Positions 1 to 12,908 of a stretch of DNA of 64,000 bases are shown here, piece after piece. The stretch is from Pyrrhoderma lamaoense. Lineage: Eukaryota > Basidiomycota > Agaricomycetes > Hymenochaetales > Hymenochaetaceae. The notes beneath the pieces were generated by a model. The model was given only the letters and a program-made list of their open reading frames with translations. It had not been told where the DNA came from and did not search any database. The stretch is taken from assembly GCA_002794735.1 (NCBI GenBank), contig NBAZ01000020.1, positions 186,001-250,000 of the forward strand, written 5' to 3'. How positions within the stretch are numbered: position 1 is the first letter of the stretch; each line of letters starts with the position of its first letter. Both the position numbers and the translations under genes were made by a program.

Positions 1-3000
1 GGAGGCTAAGAAAAGTATCACACGCCACTTGAAGTTAGGTGGTAAGTATACTATCGTGTAGTCGGAACTAGGGTCTCTTTGAGCCTTTTCTGCTTCTGCA
101 TTTTGCATCTCCATGAGTTGTCTCCCTTCCTCGTCGATGGGCACTCCTTCAGCAGTGACAGCTACGGTAGCTCTCATCTCATTAGGTAGAGCAATATTAT
201 CATTGGCGGGAACTCGGCGATAACTTCCGTCTACAATCTCCGTAGTGCTTCCCGGTCTCTCTGTTGGACTCTTATTTCTTATGTCTTGTTGGAGCAACAG
301 TGAAGAAATGATAGAACCTATATTTTTTGAAGGCCTCATCTCATCCGGATGAAGACCCCCAAACATGTATGAGGAGATTCTTAGCTTCTTACTTGCCCAT
401 TTCCAGTATGCTAAAGAAATAGTATATATGAAGTACCGAGGCCTGAATTGCTGCATTGTTGAAGGTACAACGATATAGAGGAAGAGAAGGTCCAGTGGGA
501 TTTGTGAGATCGGTTGTCTATAGCATTATATCAGCAATGTTACAGAGATCATATGCGGCACAACTAACCGTGATTTCCAACGGATTGGGAATAACACAGA
601 ACCCCACATTTTAAAACAGTATACCATGCTAAATGTCCCAACTACGGCGACGAAAAGATATAGTGTGGTACTGACAACAAGTTTTTTCAGCTGTCGGATA
701 GTCGGACGGTCGAGAATGTCTCGAATTGGTTGAAAATTCCTATCTGACGGATCCTTTATAAACCACATTCCGCCAGGGCGGATAAGCTTACGACAAGAAG
801 CTGAGGGAAAGGTTAACAATGGATGAGATGAGAAGCTAATTTCATACATACCAAGAACTACTGCGAATTGATACCTTTAGAAAAATCAGCGATTAGAGAC
901 TCATAATATTGATAAGTTTGTGGCCATTCAACGTACATATACATTGTTCCACAAAGCCAGTGGTAAAAGAAGCCTGTGGCTGGTGCGTACATGAAATATG
1001 CGATTCGGGTACCCGGAGACGCCTCAGGAAAGAGTTGTAGTGAACATAAGTCGAGCATGGAACCGCATACGAATGGGAATATCACAAGTTCCGTAATGAT
1101 AAAAAACGCGACCTGAAGTTCATCTTAACAGGGAGCAGTGTATAGTAGTTGGATGATATTCACCTTTAGGACTACAAGTTGTTGTCGAACGGCAGTGCGG
1201 ATCGCCCTACCAGCACTTTGGACGTTCCCAACGCTTAGTAAATTCATATAAACAGCAACCAAAAAACCAGCCAGTAGATATCCAAGAGATATAGCAAAGA
1301 ACCTATTCATTGAGCCATCCCCAACTGCAAGATCCATCCATGTAGTTTTTAACAAGTTCACATTCAGCCGGATCTGTCGTCCGATTCGTGCAAAAAATGC
1401 TTCAACCGCCCGACCAATAGGTGTGTTCACTGAGTTTTCAAATAGGTCAACAAGCACTTTGCCACGGTGTTCAGTAGAATTTGACGTAAGTAAATTCGGG
1501 TAATTTCCTCCCATGATCTGATGTGGAAATCTCAGTTGTTTTAGAAGTTTGTATTTATGGTAACAGGCCTACCTTTGTCAGTAGTGATGAGCTTGTAGAT
1601 TGCAGGACTTTATCTGCTTTTGGGGAATCAACTGACGAGTAAGAGATGAATTTGAAGAAGGGTGAAAGACTGCGAGATAGCAGCAACGTTACGATGTCAA
1701 CTATTGGGTCAGTAAACCATCGTATTACTCTGATTGGCCATTGTATAATATGTAAGAATCGGATAGGCTCTAACTAAAAAGAACCAAGGAAAGATGAGGA
1801 AAATAGTGATTGTTCGTCTAATAAAAACATACTAATAGCAGTGCAGTGGTCTTGCCTACAGTGAAAGGAAGCCACACTGCAAGACCTACGGTCGTATCGA
1901 GTACGAAAATTATCAGAGCAGCCTATATCAGAGATTAGTAACAAAAAGGTTTATATTGGATTGCACCACTAACATGCTGAAATACAGCGATTAATGGTCC
2001 CCTTAGGCCTATTGCTATAGATCACCATGAGTATGGGAGCGGATCAGATGACAAATAACACCGACCTTCGAATGCCCCGTCCATGTCTGCCTCATTAGGC
2101 GCAATTTGGGCATCTACCATGTCTTGAGGCTCATCGTCAATATCTTCATCGGGTTCATCTCTGGCCTCTACGTTTTCGATCTGAAGTATATCATCTACAT
2201 TAAGAGGTGGTTCACCCTCTTCCTCCCTGAAGTACTCATCCATATCGCCTTTTGTTGCAGAATCTGTTGCAGTTGCCTGTACAGAGCTCGATGTCATGTT
2301 ATCAGTATAGACTTCATATCTGCCATCAAATTCCCATTCGCCACTGTCATTGATGATGTCGTTCTCATTGGAATCGCTTGAGTTAGTAGTATCTTCGGTT
2401 GTGAACGGGTCCTCCTCATTGTCGACTTTTCCAGCTAAGCGAGAAGGACCAGCCACGAGAGAAGGATCAACATGATGCGGTGAATTTATCCAAAAATCCT
2501 CAGGGGCCTCGAAAGTAGAGACGTATTGCGGTGAAGTAGAACATTGGTTACTGCCTTTTATTTCATACTTTTCGGAGAAGTTCGCGGAGTGAAGAACTAC
2601 CGGACCTTCCGAGGTTTCTGGATCAATTATGCTAAATTCAGAAAGATGAGGACGTAGGGGAGGGGACCCGGAAAAAGCTACATCAGTACTTGTGTTTGAA
2701 TCAAGAGTCTTAGAAGATGAGCTAGCTTCCAAGAACCGACCAGACGTAGAATATCGCCGGTCTTTTGAGTTTTCTGGATCCATATATGATTCAGTCTCAG
2801 ATGACCCGATAGAAAAGGTAAAATCGAAATCTTTGAGAGGCGACTTTTCATTGCTTTCATCATTAGATGCTAAATTTTTTGAATCCTTCCTAAGAATTCT
2901 TTTATGACTTTCACCCCTACGCCTTTTTGACTCTTGCATTTTCAGGGCATAAAAAGGATCCCTGTTCGCAGAGTCACTACGAAGTCGCATCCTTTTAGTC

Positions 3001-4135
3001 TGTCGCCCAGAAGTTTCGATGTTCTCTTCATCTGGTTCATTACTTTGAGGTAAGGAGGAGGATTCTGATGCGGGAGATCCGGCTTCGTCGGCTATTTCAG
3101 CGGAAGTAGCTATTCTCTCCTCCTCTTCCCCATCCTCTACTTCTAAAATTGGACGTAACTCTGGAACAACAGCCTCAGGTATAACATCGTCGATCAGACC
3201 ATTGTTGTTTATGTCGTCTTCTAGCTCCTCTTGTTCTTCTAACTCTTCCTGATCATTTCCTAGATCATCCTGAAACACGCCTGGTCTGGCGTTCTGAGCG
3301 ATCCATTCACGAAGGAGAAAAACCAACAGAAACATGAGGGTTATACAAGTAGCTATGATCTGTCCTGTAAAAATGTCGGAGGAAAGTGCTCTCCAGACAG
3401 AATAGTCGGTGGCCAGGTCTATTATAGGCCGATCTAAAGTGACGGTGCCGTTTCGATTACTTGATATTGTGAAATTATAGTAGCTATATAGTATTGGAGC
3501 AGGGTTCGGGCGAGGACGATCATAGATCCACCAGGCACTGGATAAGATATTTAGTAAAGGTTCTAGCATCCAAGTTTCGATACATACATATTTTCTCCCA
3601 TATTAAAGTACAATCTCCATGTCCACACTGTCACAAATGGAAGGAATGCCAACCAGATGATGGCGACCATGACACCCCGTATAGCTTGCAGAGTTGCCCA
3701 AAATGTATTCCAAGCTAGTTTCCGCATAAATAGAATGAATGGTATTTGTTCAGGCATCCTGTCAGAATATACTATAACTCGTGTTTAATGCTCTCCAAAG
3801 TAGGAAAATATGATAAAGAGAATTTACTTTTCGTAAAAGAATATTGGTATTTGCACACATCGCAGGTCTTCTTCTTACTATGTGCAAGCCATGTCGTTAA
3901 ACTTGTGTCGAGATATATCAATTAGAACTCGTTTTCCTCTGGAAATCGAGGAAGTGGCATACCAATCCTGATGAATGTACCGTATTGTACCCGAACATTT
4001 ACACGGGTGAAACAGGGGTGCATCCCTTTCAGCAGGAGCACTACATATACGGCAAGTGTCTGCAGGTTCAACATTTCAACTAAGAACATCAGCCATAAAG
4101 ACGAAATGGGACATACCAGGCTCATCCTGCACCAT
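1..4135 (-). CDS. Doa10/Ssm4 (MARCH6-like) ER ubiquitin ligase, partial
   Basis: The gene encodes an E3 ubiquitin ligase of the ER and inner nuclear membrane that marks misfolded or short-lived proteins for degradation. The chosen ATG (complement of 4133-4135) is followed by a RING-CH domain split by two introns. I read C9, C12, C26, C28, H36 and C39, then a C-x2-C in KKTCDVC, which is the C4HC3 order of the family. Directly after it comes a hydrophobic stretch (about 3590-3757) with the first membrane segments. A long acidic, serine-rich loop follows (about 2100-3300), a known feature of Doa10 and MARCH6. More hydrophobic segments continue to the window edge (about 540-1500). The C-terminal part lies beyond base 1. 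The RING-CH plus multi-membrane layout makes the family call secure; exact exon borders in the 3' half were not resolved. Confidence 0.88.
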
Positions 4136-4511
4136 CTTGACCTTATAATAGGTCTAAAAGCGTTTTATAACAACCTCTATAATCAATCTTGATATTTTTC
4201 CTGAGTTTACGTGCAAGAGGATCGAAATAAGAGCAAGGTAGGTAGGTAGGGAGCTATTTGTCGTGGTATGACCAAGAACTGAGGGTGAGGTGGATAAGCC
4301 TGATGCGGCTCGCAATAAATAATAATAGCATCACAACTGATCGTTACAGTTACATACGTGTACCGTGACAGTAGCGACGCATTACACTATCATTAACAAT
4401 AGATTACTTTAGCATTCGTTGTCCTTTTGTATTTCTACTTGTACATCATTATCCGTAACTACCCCCATTCTCAATCAGCATAATACATTTTACCTACCAC
4501 CGCCCCCAACC
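4136..4511. promoter_or_regulatory. divergent intergenic region, Doa10 / RING gene
   Basis: This 376-base gap separates two divergently transcribed ubiquitin-ligase genes and must hold both promoters and 5' leaders. I see no clear TATA box or repeated motif in it beyond a short GGTA repeat near 4236-4250. Confidence 0.4.
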
Positions 4512-6398
4512 ATGCCCTCTAGTGGAAGAAACTCTATTTCTTTATCGAATGAAAAATCGATTGAAACAGAACTACGAACTCACGCGTCTATGAAGCAAGC
4601 AGGCTCTGAAGTCGGCGCTTTGAATCGACGAAGGTCTCGTTCGGTCGAGTCGCGACGAAATAAGAGCAAAGGAATTGACGGTCTAGGACCTTCTCGCAGT
4701 AAGAAAAGGAAGGCTAATACCCTTGAAGAAGATGTGCAAGTAACCACTCCGGAACCTCAGAAGTTCATCGGGACCACTCAGGGCACCCATAGTCGATCTT
4801 GGAAACGTAAGGGTTCTAAGTACACCATGTCTACCACTCGAGAATCGGGGAATGACAAGATATTGGGCACATCAAGTAGGATGGATACCTGTGTCAGTAG
4901 TAGTAAAACATCCTTCAAAGTACAAGGCCAATCGAGTGCAAATTCTGTATCCGATGTAACTCGAAAGCACCGCAAGGAAGATATCAGATCGTCACAGGTT
5001 GCAGATGCACGCGAAAATGACATAGTTGAACGATTGGAGAAGGAACTTGTCGTACGTAGATTGGTAAAGACAAAAATTAAACGATAGCCCAATTTCACAA
5101 CTGATGCAGATTTTTAGGAGACGGCCAAAATGCGAGAGACATCTGAATCCCAGGTTAAGGTGTAAACAATCTTTATCTACTACGTTCTGTCACACTAAAA
5201 CCTTGATGATTTCAGACAATCGAAGAATTAAAGAATGATATTAATACATATAAAAGGGTAACTAACATTATCTACCTCGATTACGTGTCTTGATACAATA
5301 TGTAAACTACAGGCACACCAGAGACAAGTGAAACAACTTGACAAACTAAAGAAAATGGAAAAGAAGTCTGGAGAAGTACGTAACTTGATCTATAATCAGG
5401 TTATACTACATACTCATCCACAGTTCCTAGTTGTCCAATGCAATTCGCCAGTCAGTAACATGCCAAATCTGCCTTGAATTACTCATTAGGCCCTATCTGT
5501 GCGTTTCATGGATTCTCGCGATACTGAGTACTGAATGTATCTCCTTAGTCTTTCACCTTGTGGGCACGTATATTGCCAGACCTGCTTGCAACAGTGGTTC
5601 CAAAACGCTCCGAGACAACCCATAGAAGAAGATAGAGAAATCGGAATAATAGATCGCATCAAAACATGTCCATGTTGTCGAGCAGAAATTTTTGAGCGCC
5701 CAATCCAAATATTCATAGTCAAGGACATCGTTATGACCATAGATCCTTCCTCCCAGAAGCGAAGTGCAGATATCGAAGATGATAGTAATGATCCATGGAG
5801 TGGTATATTTGGTGATGGGGACGAGGACAGTGATTATGAGGAGGACTCGGACACAGAATACGATAACATTGAAGAGCAAATGCGTATCGTAGAACACTGG
5901 GAAGAAAATAGCGAATCAGACGGAGGTGGTGATAGCGAGGAGGACAGTGATGATGACTCATATTTGGAGGCTCATGATAGAATGCATTACCCTAGGAGAA
6001 CGCCCCCTACCAATAGAATATCATCGCAGGTATTTCATCCCTTCTTCCCAAATGATGAAGTCGAGCTGGTAGAACGCGGGGCGACAATTACAATGATTGA
6101 ACAGTTCAGAATGCGGTTGGACCATGATTTTGGTATTGTAGCTTGGCTAGATGATCTGGATGAAGTGTACTTGGGCTGGAACATCGAATTGCGCAATACA
6201 GATAGTGGTGGTCGTAAGTTTATGGAATGGGTAAAGAAGGATATCGTTCGACGCCGCCGCAACTGGCGCCTATACAATATAAATGGTCATAATATATACC
6301 GAAGACGGGTTCCGGAACCGATTTATTCTGAAGTTCTATCTATTCCTGATAATGAGTGGGATTCTGATCTGGAGTACACCTCTGACGAAGAAATCTAG
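4512..6398 (+). CDS. C3HC4 RING-finger protein, putative E3 ubiquitin ligase
   Basis: The start ATG at 4512 follows a pyrimidine/C-rich leader. The first exon encodes a basic, serine-rich disordered region with several R/K clusters (about 190 residues). Three or four short exons (about 5130-5390) then encode a Lys/Glu-rich probable coiled coil. The RING is spread over an intron near 5502-5548: CQIC, then CGHVYCQTC, then CPCC after a loop of about 30 residues, giving a complete C3HC4 set. Behind it lies a very acidic D/E/S stretch (about 5760-5970) and a C-terminal region with a conserved-looking WLDDLDEVYLGWN segment. The family is known from Agaricomycetes as uncharacterised RING proteins. 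Substrate and pathway cannot be told from sequence. Confidence 0.8.
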
Positions 6399-6634
6399 TC
6401 GTTTTCAGGAATACGCAGATTCGCATATTCTCTTTGCTCTAGACTACGTTATTCTTATACAGCACAGTTTCAAGCACATCATGAGATAGAAGAACAAGGG
6501 AATAATTAAAGAATAGAATGTATTATAGACTTATATTGTTGATAGCATTCTTTGTGTAATAGTACACGTGATTTATCTTGACAAAGGCAGCGTGCAAACT
6601 TGAAAGTTCAGACTAAGTTTAAGTGGTTTCCACA

Positions 6635-8020
6635 ATGCCTGCAAATGCAACAGTGCTAACGATAGCCCCTCTTACCACTGAAGAAGAAGGCACGTTCTTC
6701 ATACCTTCATACAATAGATGTTGAAGAAGCTCATTTGTATTTTGTTGTAGACTCATTAATTCGTGCCCGAATCACAAATGATGAACGATCCCTTCGACGC
6801 CTTACGAAGAAATTTCATACGTATGCATCCGTCGCCATTCCAAATTATCCCCCCAGTCTCTCTTCAGTGCCAACATCTATTAATGAAGCCCGTGAATCAT
6901 TCCTTGTCGAGCTTGCGAACTTTCAATTATCGTTGAGGAAAAGTAGGATGATATGTGACACAGAAAAGAGACAAGCTGAAGTATATAGACAACAGAACAA
7001 AAAAATAGGTGATTCCTTCTGGAGATCTCATTGAACCTACACACCATTCTGACAATATCTACTCAAATCTATAGCCGACGAGCACATTATACTTAAAAAC
7101 GAAATTGAAGAGTTGAAAGTTGCTCTCGAACAAGCTCAGCTAGAGAGAAGAAGAAAAATAGAGTATGACCAAATTGCAGAGAAAATTAACGCACTTCCCA
7201 CTAGGGAAGAATTTGAACTGTGCGTTGTCAATCTACCACTTGGGTGATCCATTTCTGACAAGAGATGAACCAATTATGCAGTTCCATAGGAGCTCTTGAG
7301 AGTGATATGCAAATAATGCGTATGGAGCATAACGAGCAGGATTCGTCTATTCTCAAACGGAAATATCATATTGACACTATTGTCAACACTATCACAAGAT
7401 TAAAACTACTTGGAAAAGATGAATTCAAACTTGAAGCAAGCATGTCAGAAGTACCATCTGAAGCACCTTCTCCTGCTCCCGGTGGCTCTGGAATGGATGT
7501 TGAGGGTGTAGAGAGCGTTGCGGTCACAGATGGTGAAGGGGACAAAGACACTTCAGACAAACTCAAATCGAGCGCATCTCATTCCTTGAATGCTAGTGCA
7601 AAATCTTTCACTCCTCGGCCCACGTCTCATCTTTTGCAAACTGCGACACAACAACTTCGTACACAAAACTCAATTTTGAACAGTGCATCGGGTCTAGGTA
7701 TCCATGGACTTACTTCGGGTGCAATGCTAACGCCATCGTCGTCAATGTCCCGTGCAGTGACACCCGCAATTCCTGAAGTGATGACTCCTACTGCAGAATC
7801 GGACGGAAGTCCAGTTGCATCTCCAATACCATTGGATAATAAGCGAGAGGATGGGGAAGAGGTAGAAGAAGGCGAAGACGTGGAAATGGGAGAGGTCTCT
7901 GAGAAAGAAAGTGTAGTAAGTAGCCTTAAAAAAAGGGAAGAAGATGCGGAAGATGATGATCGAGAAGAGGGAGAAGCCAGTGATGTGTCTAGTGTACTCT
8001 CGGATCCACCTGAAGAATAG
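6635..8020 (+). CDS. THO complex subunit 7 (Tho7/THOC7 family)
   Basis: THO couples transcription elongation to mRNA export and limits R-loops. The ATG at 6635 opens a short exon ending in TTEEE. Joining across a GC-AG intron (6690-6750) gives the family signature start DSLIRARITNDERSLRRL. Next come the helical and coiled-coil segments typical of THOC7, including FLVELANFQLSLRKS and RRRKIEYDQIAEKINALPTREE. Further introns lie near 7012-7072 and 7221-7280. The C-terminal part (about 7440-8017) is a low-complexity, acidic and serine-rich tail that goes beyond the conserved domain, as is common in fungal members. The call rests on the ITNDER...RRL and IEYDQIA...LPTREE motifs, which I recognise from the family. 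Confidence 0.87.
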
Positions 8021-8497
8021 CTAATCTTTACTATTTATTATTTTTCTCTTACTCACGTCTCTAAATGTTCTCTATACTACTACTCGCAGCTAGCTTATGT
8101 TTTATGTACTACAGCACACAAGACTCTTTCATGTATATTATATCTCATTTCTTAGTTTTTCCTCTTTCTTTCTTGGTTACTAGCAAATCATGCGTAATTA
8201 GCCGTTACCGCGCAGTAAATTCTGTCATCGCCGTCACGTGAGCGCACGACACGAAACACCTGAGGCAAGCTGGTAAACCGAAGCTAGACATTGGTGGTCC
8301 GTGAACTAGACTCCATATGAACCTCTCTTCCTTCATCCCACGCTTGTACCAAATTGCTTGAAGCCCCCATTTGTACAGAGATTAGCTTCCATAGAAACTC
8401 TAAGAACAACTAACTTGAAGGAAGGATACTACATAGAGAGGACTATTTTTGGCCTATATCCATATTGTATAAGGTTTACCAGCATTCCCTGGTACAT
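8021..8497. promoter_or_regulatory. intergenic region, THO7 to RTC4-domain gene
   Basis: This stretch of about 480 bases lies between two genes on the same strand. It starts with a T-rich segment likely to be the 3' end of the upstream transcript. A CACGTG E-box-type hexamer sits near 8236. Nothing else stands out. Confidence 0.35.
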
Positions 8498-11396
8498 ATG
8501 GAAACCATCTATGCTCAACTAGATAGTAAAAATCTAACACTAGAACAGTCACAGGAGCTTAACTACTCTTGTGGCTTGAATGGACAGAGGTCTCCCACCT
8601 CGAACAGTCAACAGGGTATCTCTTCTGTAAAAACTGGGAGTTTGGAACACCAAGTGCAACTCATCAAAAGTTCTCAAGTACTTAAGAAACTCAAGGTACC
8701 CAAAAAACAAGCCCGATCAACCAACCAATCGAGTCCTACACTTGAACTCACACCATATACGATAACTAACGATAAATTTGCCGATTGTGGGCAGACCACC
8801 TATGCTAATCACCGTGACTCTTCGATGCATGCCCGTGATCTCGAAAGCGGGGAATCTCAAAGGGAAGAAAGAGGGCAGAATAATCGTAGACACGAGAGAT
8901 GGATACGAAATAGCACTTCTGAAGAGTCGTCTTCACAAGGAAAGGGGGGTTGTTACAAAGATAAACACCTTTATGGGACTGTTATCCATCCACTTGACGA
9001 ATATGAAGGAAATGCGTCTTCTGACTCATTGAACATCAAGACGGATACTGAACTCAAAGAAATTACAACCAAGTTTACGAAGGGGAAAGTTGTCTCAGGT
9101 TCCAAAGCTAAACAAGGAGGGATGAACTCGGCAGGGGTTGAAGTTCAAGGGGATTTGAGGAGTAGGAACCAAGTACGTCTAAAAACTGACACAAGCTCAA
9201 GTAAGCTCCAGGAGCCCCACCTTCCCCATCCTGATATCTGATCCATACTTTTATTAACAGCAAAACCAAAGTCTATGAACTCGGGACAGAAGTCTTTAGG
9301 CAAAAGCAAGGACAAGAGTGAAAGTTTGATTGCGATCCTGAACGACGAGGCATCGAAGCAAAGGGGCAAGAAGGCATCGACTTCGAAATCAGATGTCTCA
9401 CCCGACATAGTGCTGAAGGGTGTTAAAGGGAAACCCTCCAAGTCAATGAATCTTTTAAAAAGTTTGTTATATGCTTCCAGTACTTCTTTTTTTTTTCTTA
9501 TGCTTTACTTGAAGGTAGATTCCGGCCTCAGGAATTTCCAATGTCAAAAACTATCATGGACTCTTCTAGTATGTGATTTTCATTTATAAGCTTGAGTTTG
9601 CTATGAACGACTTTATGAAGGTACCCCTGGTCCTAATTTACTGGTACAAAAGAAGACAAGAAGCTCCAAATCAACTCGACAGCTTCTTCCAAGCAGCGGT
9701 AGCAGCAGCAGTAGTAGTAGTCATAGCAATGACGATGAAGTATCCGAAGATGAAGACTATCCATTGACCAGGCCTAACAAAAAGCTCGCCCAAGGAATGG
9801 CGAGGCCATTTCCTATGTCTCCTTCCTGTTTCTCACATAAGCCTCCATCAGCCTCTTCTATCACATCATCGTCGAGATACAGCCTTGAGAGTGACGACTG
9901 TCATAATTTTGCAGGGAAACTAGATCTTTCGAAGTGTGTAATTTCCATATATTGCAGTCTTCATGAGATTTACTGATATAAAATTCAGAGGCAAGAATGT
10001 TGAGACTGAATCTTCTCGTGACGAGCCTGGTGGACTAGGTAAAATTTGCCTTACTAGATTCCTTCAGTTCAGATGCTAAATATCGTGTTATCCATCATAG
10101 CTGAGAATGACCTTTGCCCGTTCTGTGATATGCCCTTTCCTCCTAAGCCCTCATCATATCTACAAAGCATGCTTTCTAGTATCATCCCATTATCTTATCC
10201 TGAATCACGACCTACTAATAAGAATGGTCGTAAAGCACCTCTCCTTACATATCTCAATATGTGCCAGCGCCATAACTTTGAATACGAACAACTGCCGGCC
10301 GCAGAGGCTGCGGGCTGGCCGACTGAAATTGACTTTTCTGCATTACCTAAACGAGTCAGAAGCATGCGTGCACATCTGGGAAAAATAGTATCTAACAAGG
10401 AAACTAGTATCTTCTGGAAAGAATTGAAAGCGATGTTTAAAGATAAAGGGGTGCGATCAGTTATGGGTTTATCAGGGCAATTCAATTCCTTTGAAAAATG
10501 CCTGCCGGGGTAGTAAGTCAGCCTATTGTATCCTCTAAAACCGTAGAGAGGCTTCTGATGAAACAATACTCTAATCCGTCGATAGTTATGGAGAACAGGG
10601 CTCTATAATAATTTTCGAGACTTTATCCGATTTGTTTCCTCCGGAATCCATGGATATCGATGCTATCGCACCTCTTTCCCCAGAACAATTCCTCCAAAAC
10701 ATTCTTATACCAGAAACTGCTATACGCCTTATACAAGCTGATAAGAAAGACAGGGGCATTAAGAAAGTAAGCTTAGGGGAGGCGTTAACTACCTTGCGAG
10801 AGAGTAGCAAATACGGGATAGCTATGTTTCCGGATTTTGATAATCGAGAGGGTCCGTCGATTTGCATGCCGGTGGAGGAGAGCGACTCCTTTAAGGATAG
10901 TAAAGTACTCTCCAAATCCGCTTCAGGTTCACAAGAACGTTCTCGAAGACTCAAGCGGGAAACATCACGCCAAGGAAAGAGGAGTGAGAAAAAAGGTCTT
11001 TCAGATGAGAGGATAGTTGAGCGTGTTGATGATCAGCGTAGGAACGGTCAGGCGAAGAAGGGTCGTGCTGATGGAAAGAATAAACAAAGGATCGTGATGA
11101 GTTCCAGTTCAGAAGCTGAGACTGCTGAACCGACCCCTCGACACCAAATTAAAAGGGATACGAAGGGGAAGAAACGCTGTTCGGATGCAGAGGATTATTT
11201 CGACCCAGCATCTAGTCCAAAGAGGATGAAGGGAGGTCATTCATCCTCCAGTCACGTCGGTAGCAAAGTGACTCGAAAGGGGACTAGCGAAGTTACTGAT
11301 ATTGACGATGAGGATTCAATGGGTAAATTACCAGTAGTGTTCCATAAAGCTAAACGAAAGGCGAAGAAGAAAGAGGGGCGGAGTGTTCAGAAGTGA
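8498..11396 (+). CDS. RTC4-like domain protein
   Basis: The C-terminal third carries the RTC4 domain, named after yeast Rtc4 (restriction of telomere capping). Visible hallmarks are CPFCDMPFPP, a CQRHNFE element, GWPTEIDF, and QFNSFEKCLPG continuing across an intron (about 10513-10586) into YYGEQG and IIIFETL. The first 500 or so residues are basic, serine-rich and probably disordered. They include a serine tract coded by AGC/AGT codons (9694-9729) next to an acidic patch. A long Lys/Arg-rich tail (about 10930-11393) follows the domain and has several possible nuclear localisation signals. The start was set at the first ATG (8498). Many Agaricomycetes have RTC4-domain proteins of unknown role, so a function in telomere capping should not be assumed. 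Confidence 0.8.
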
Positions 11397-11502
11397 GTAA
11401 TATCAAGTTTTGCCCCTGTTTTTGCAGGCAAAGAACTGATGTATACATACAGAATGAATTCTTATGATTATATATTTAAACGGAGAGACAATGGATGGCT
11501 TC

Positions 11503-12908
11503 TCAATGACTCGTCTGCCCCAAGTAGCTCCCAATGAGACGAAGACCCGACAAGAAAATCAGAGTTCTGCTAACGCAGTTGATTATGATCCCCTCGTATG
11601 TAATATTTACTTTTAGACAAGGAAGGACGTTATAGAGTACAATTGAAGCCATTAAATCTAGTAGTACGCAGAATAATATGTGAATAAAAGAAAATTGTGT
11701 GTGGTTTGTGTGATCTTCGTCAACTGACATTAGCAAGCCGTAATGAAGGGTCTGCTGGAGATGGGGAGCCGATGTGATTGGAGAATGTCTTAAAGAAGTT
11801 GTGTTTTTATCTTCTTCTTTTCTTGACGAATCGTAGCTCTCCGACTCAGTCCTTTCAGATACATCTTCAGTCGGTTGTGGCTCGGCATGTGATGGGTTCA
11901 GTGCCTTGGGTTCAACCCTTCTTTTTAGTGTGGTCACTTCGCCATTAAGCATCCTGTCCCCCTCCCAGCCTGTTAGTGCCACCCCGTACATATCTGTTAC
12001 TCGCATGAAAAAATCTGGACGTAAGAAACCAGACTTATCACCCTTGGTGAGGATAACACCATTTTCGGAAAGATAAAACTTTATACCGGAGCGGATAGCT
12101 TTGTCCACATCCACGTAGATGAGAATATTACTTCGATTTCGGAGACCTGAAAGTAGACAGACACCCAGTTATAAGTAATAATCTACTACCAAAACAAAGT
12201 ATGGTAAATGTGAGATCACCTGGGATATTTGAACCTTTTATATGACCCCAGTGTTGAGCGAGGTGGATATATGTTCGACTCATCGGCGACAGTCCATCTT
12301 TTTCTGTAAAGGCGGACGTTACTAGAGTATTTTTTAATCAAACAGAGATACACGTACGAATCTTTTCCCAAGCTTGTTCATTTGTTCCATGCACTGCCAT
12401 TGGTATTTGGCCAGCATCTATGATTTCCTGGAACTCCAGATCGACCTCCTGTAAAACCTAAGTCAGTCTTCAGCTGGAAAGCATATTTAGGGACTGATAT
12501 CACTTTTATTGAGTGACCTTGATTTGCACGTATCCACCATACACTGTCTAAGGACCCGTCTTCAGATTCCTCCAGGAAGAGGTTGTATCTAGCTTTTGCA
12601 TCGTGCTGTACTATCCGTTCTAATGTCGGAAAGTCTAGAGTCTGTAATCTTGGTAAAGCTAACTGAACGAGAGAGCAAGTTATGTTGTTAGATTCTTCGT
12701 ACTTCATATAGAGCATCTGTTTGTCACTTACCAGCTCTTTTACTCGTACATATCCGTCCGCTCTCATAGCTAAGCCTTCCTTCTTTGCTCCATGTCGCAA
12801 AATCCAAGAAAGCGTTTTCGAGATACGTACTTCCTGTTCGTCCCTCGGAGTCCCCCTGAGTTTCCTATTCTGTCTTTCCTTTTCCTGACGAACTGCTTTT
12901 GCTTCCAT
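11503..12908 (-). CDS. TPT1: tRNA 2'-phosphotransferase (Tpt1/KptA family)
   Basis: Tpt1 removes the 2'-phosphate left at the splice junction of tRNAs, passing it to NAD+. From the ATG at 12908 I read ISKTLSWILRHG, with the catalytic Arg-His pair, then RADGYVRVKEL. After introns come RYNLFLEE, WWIRANQGHSI, MAVHGTNEQAWEKI, LSPMSRTYIHLA and VDVDKAI..GIKFYLSENGVI. These are the successive conserved blocks of the family, and the four active-site Arg/His positions are present. The normal family end (about FFMRV near 12015) is followed by about 170 further codons: an acidic disordered part, then an odd hydrophobic tail to the stop at 11503. That tail may be an unrecognised intron or untranslated sequence, so the 3' end is uncertain. 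Confidence 0.88.
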
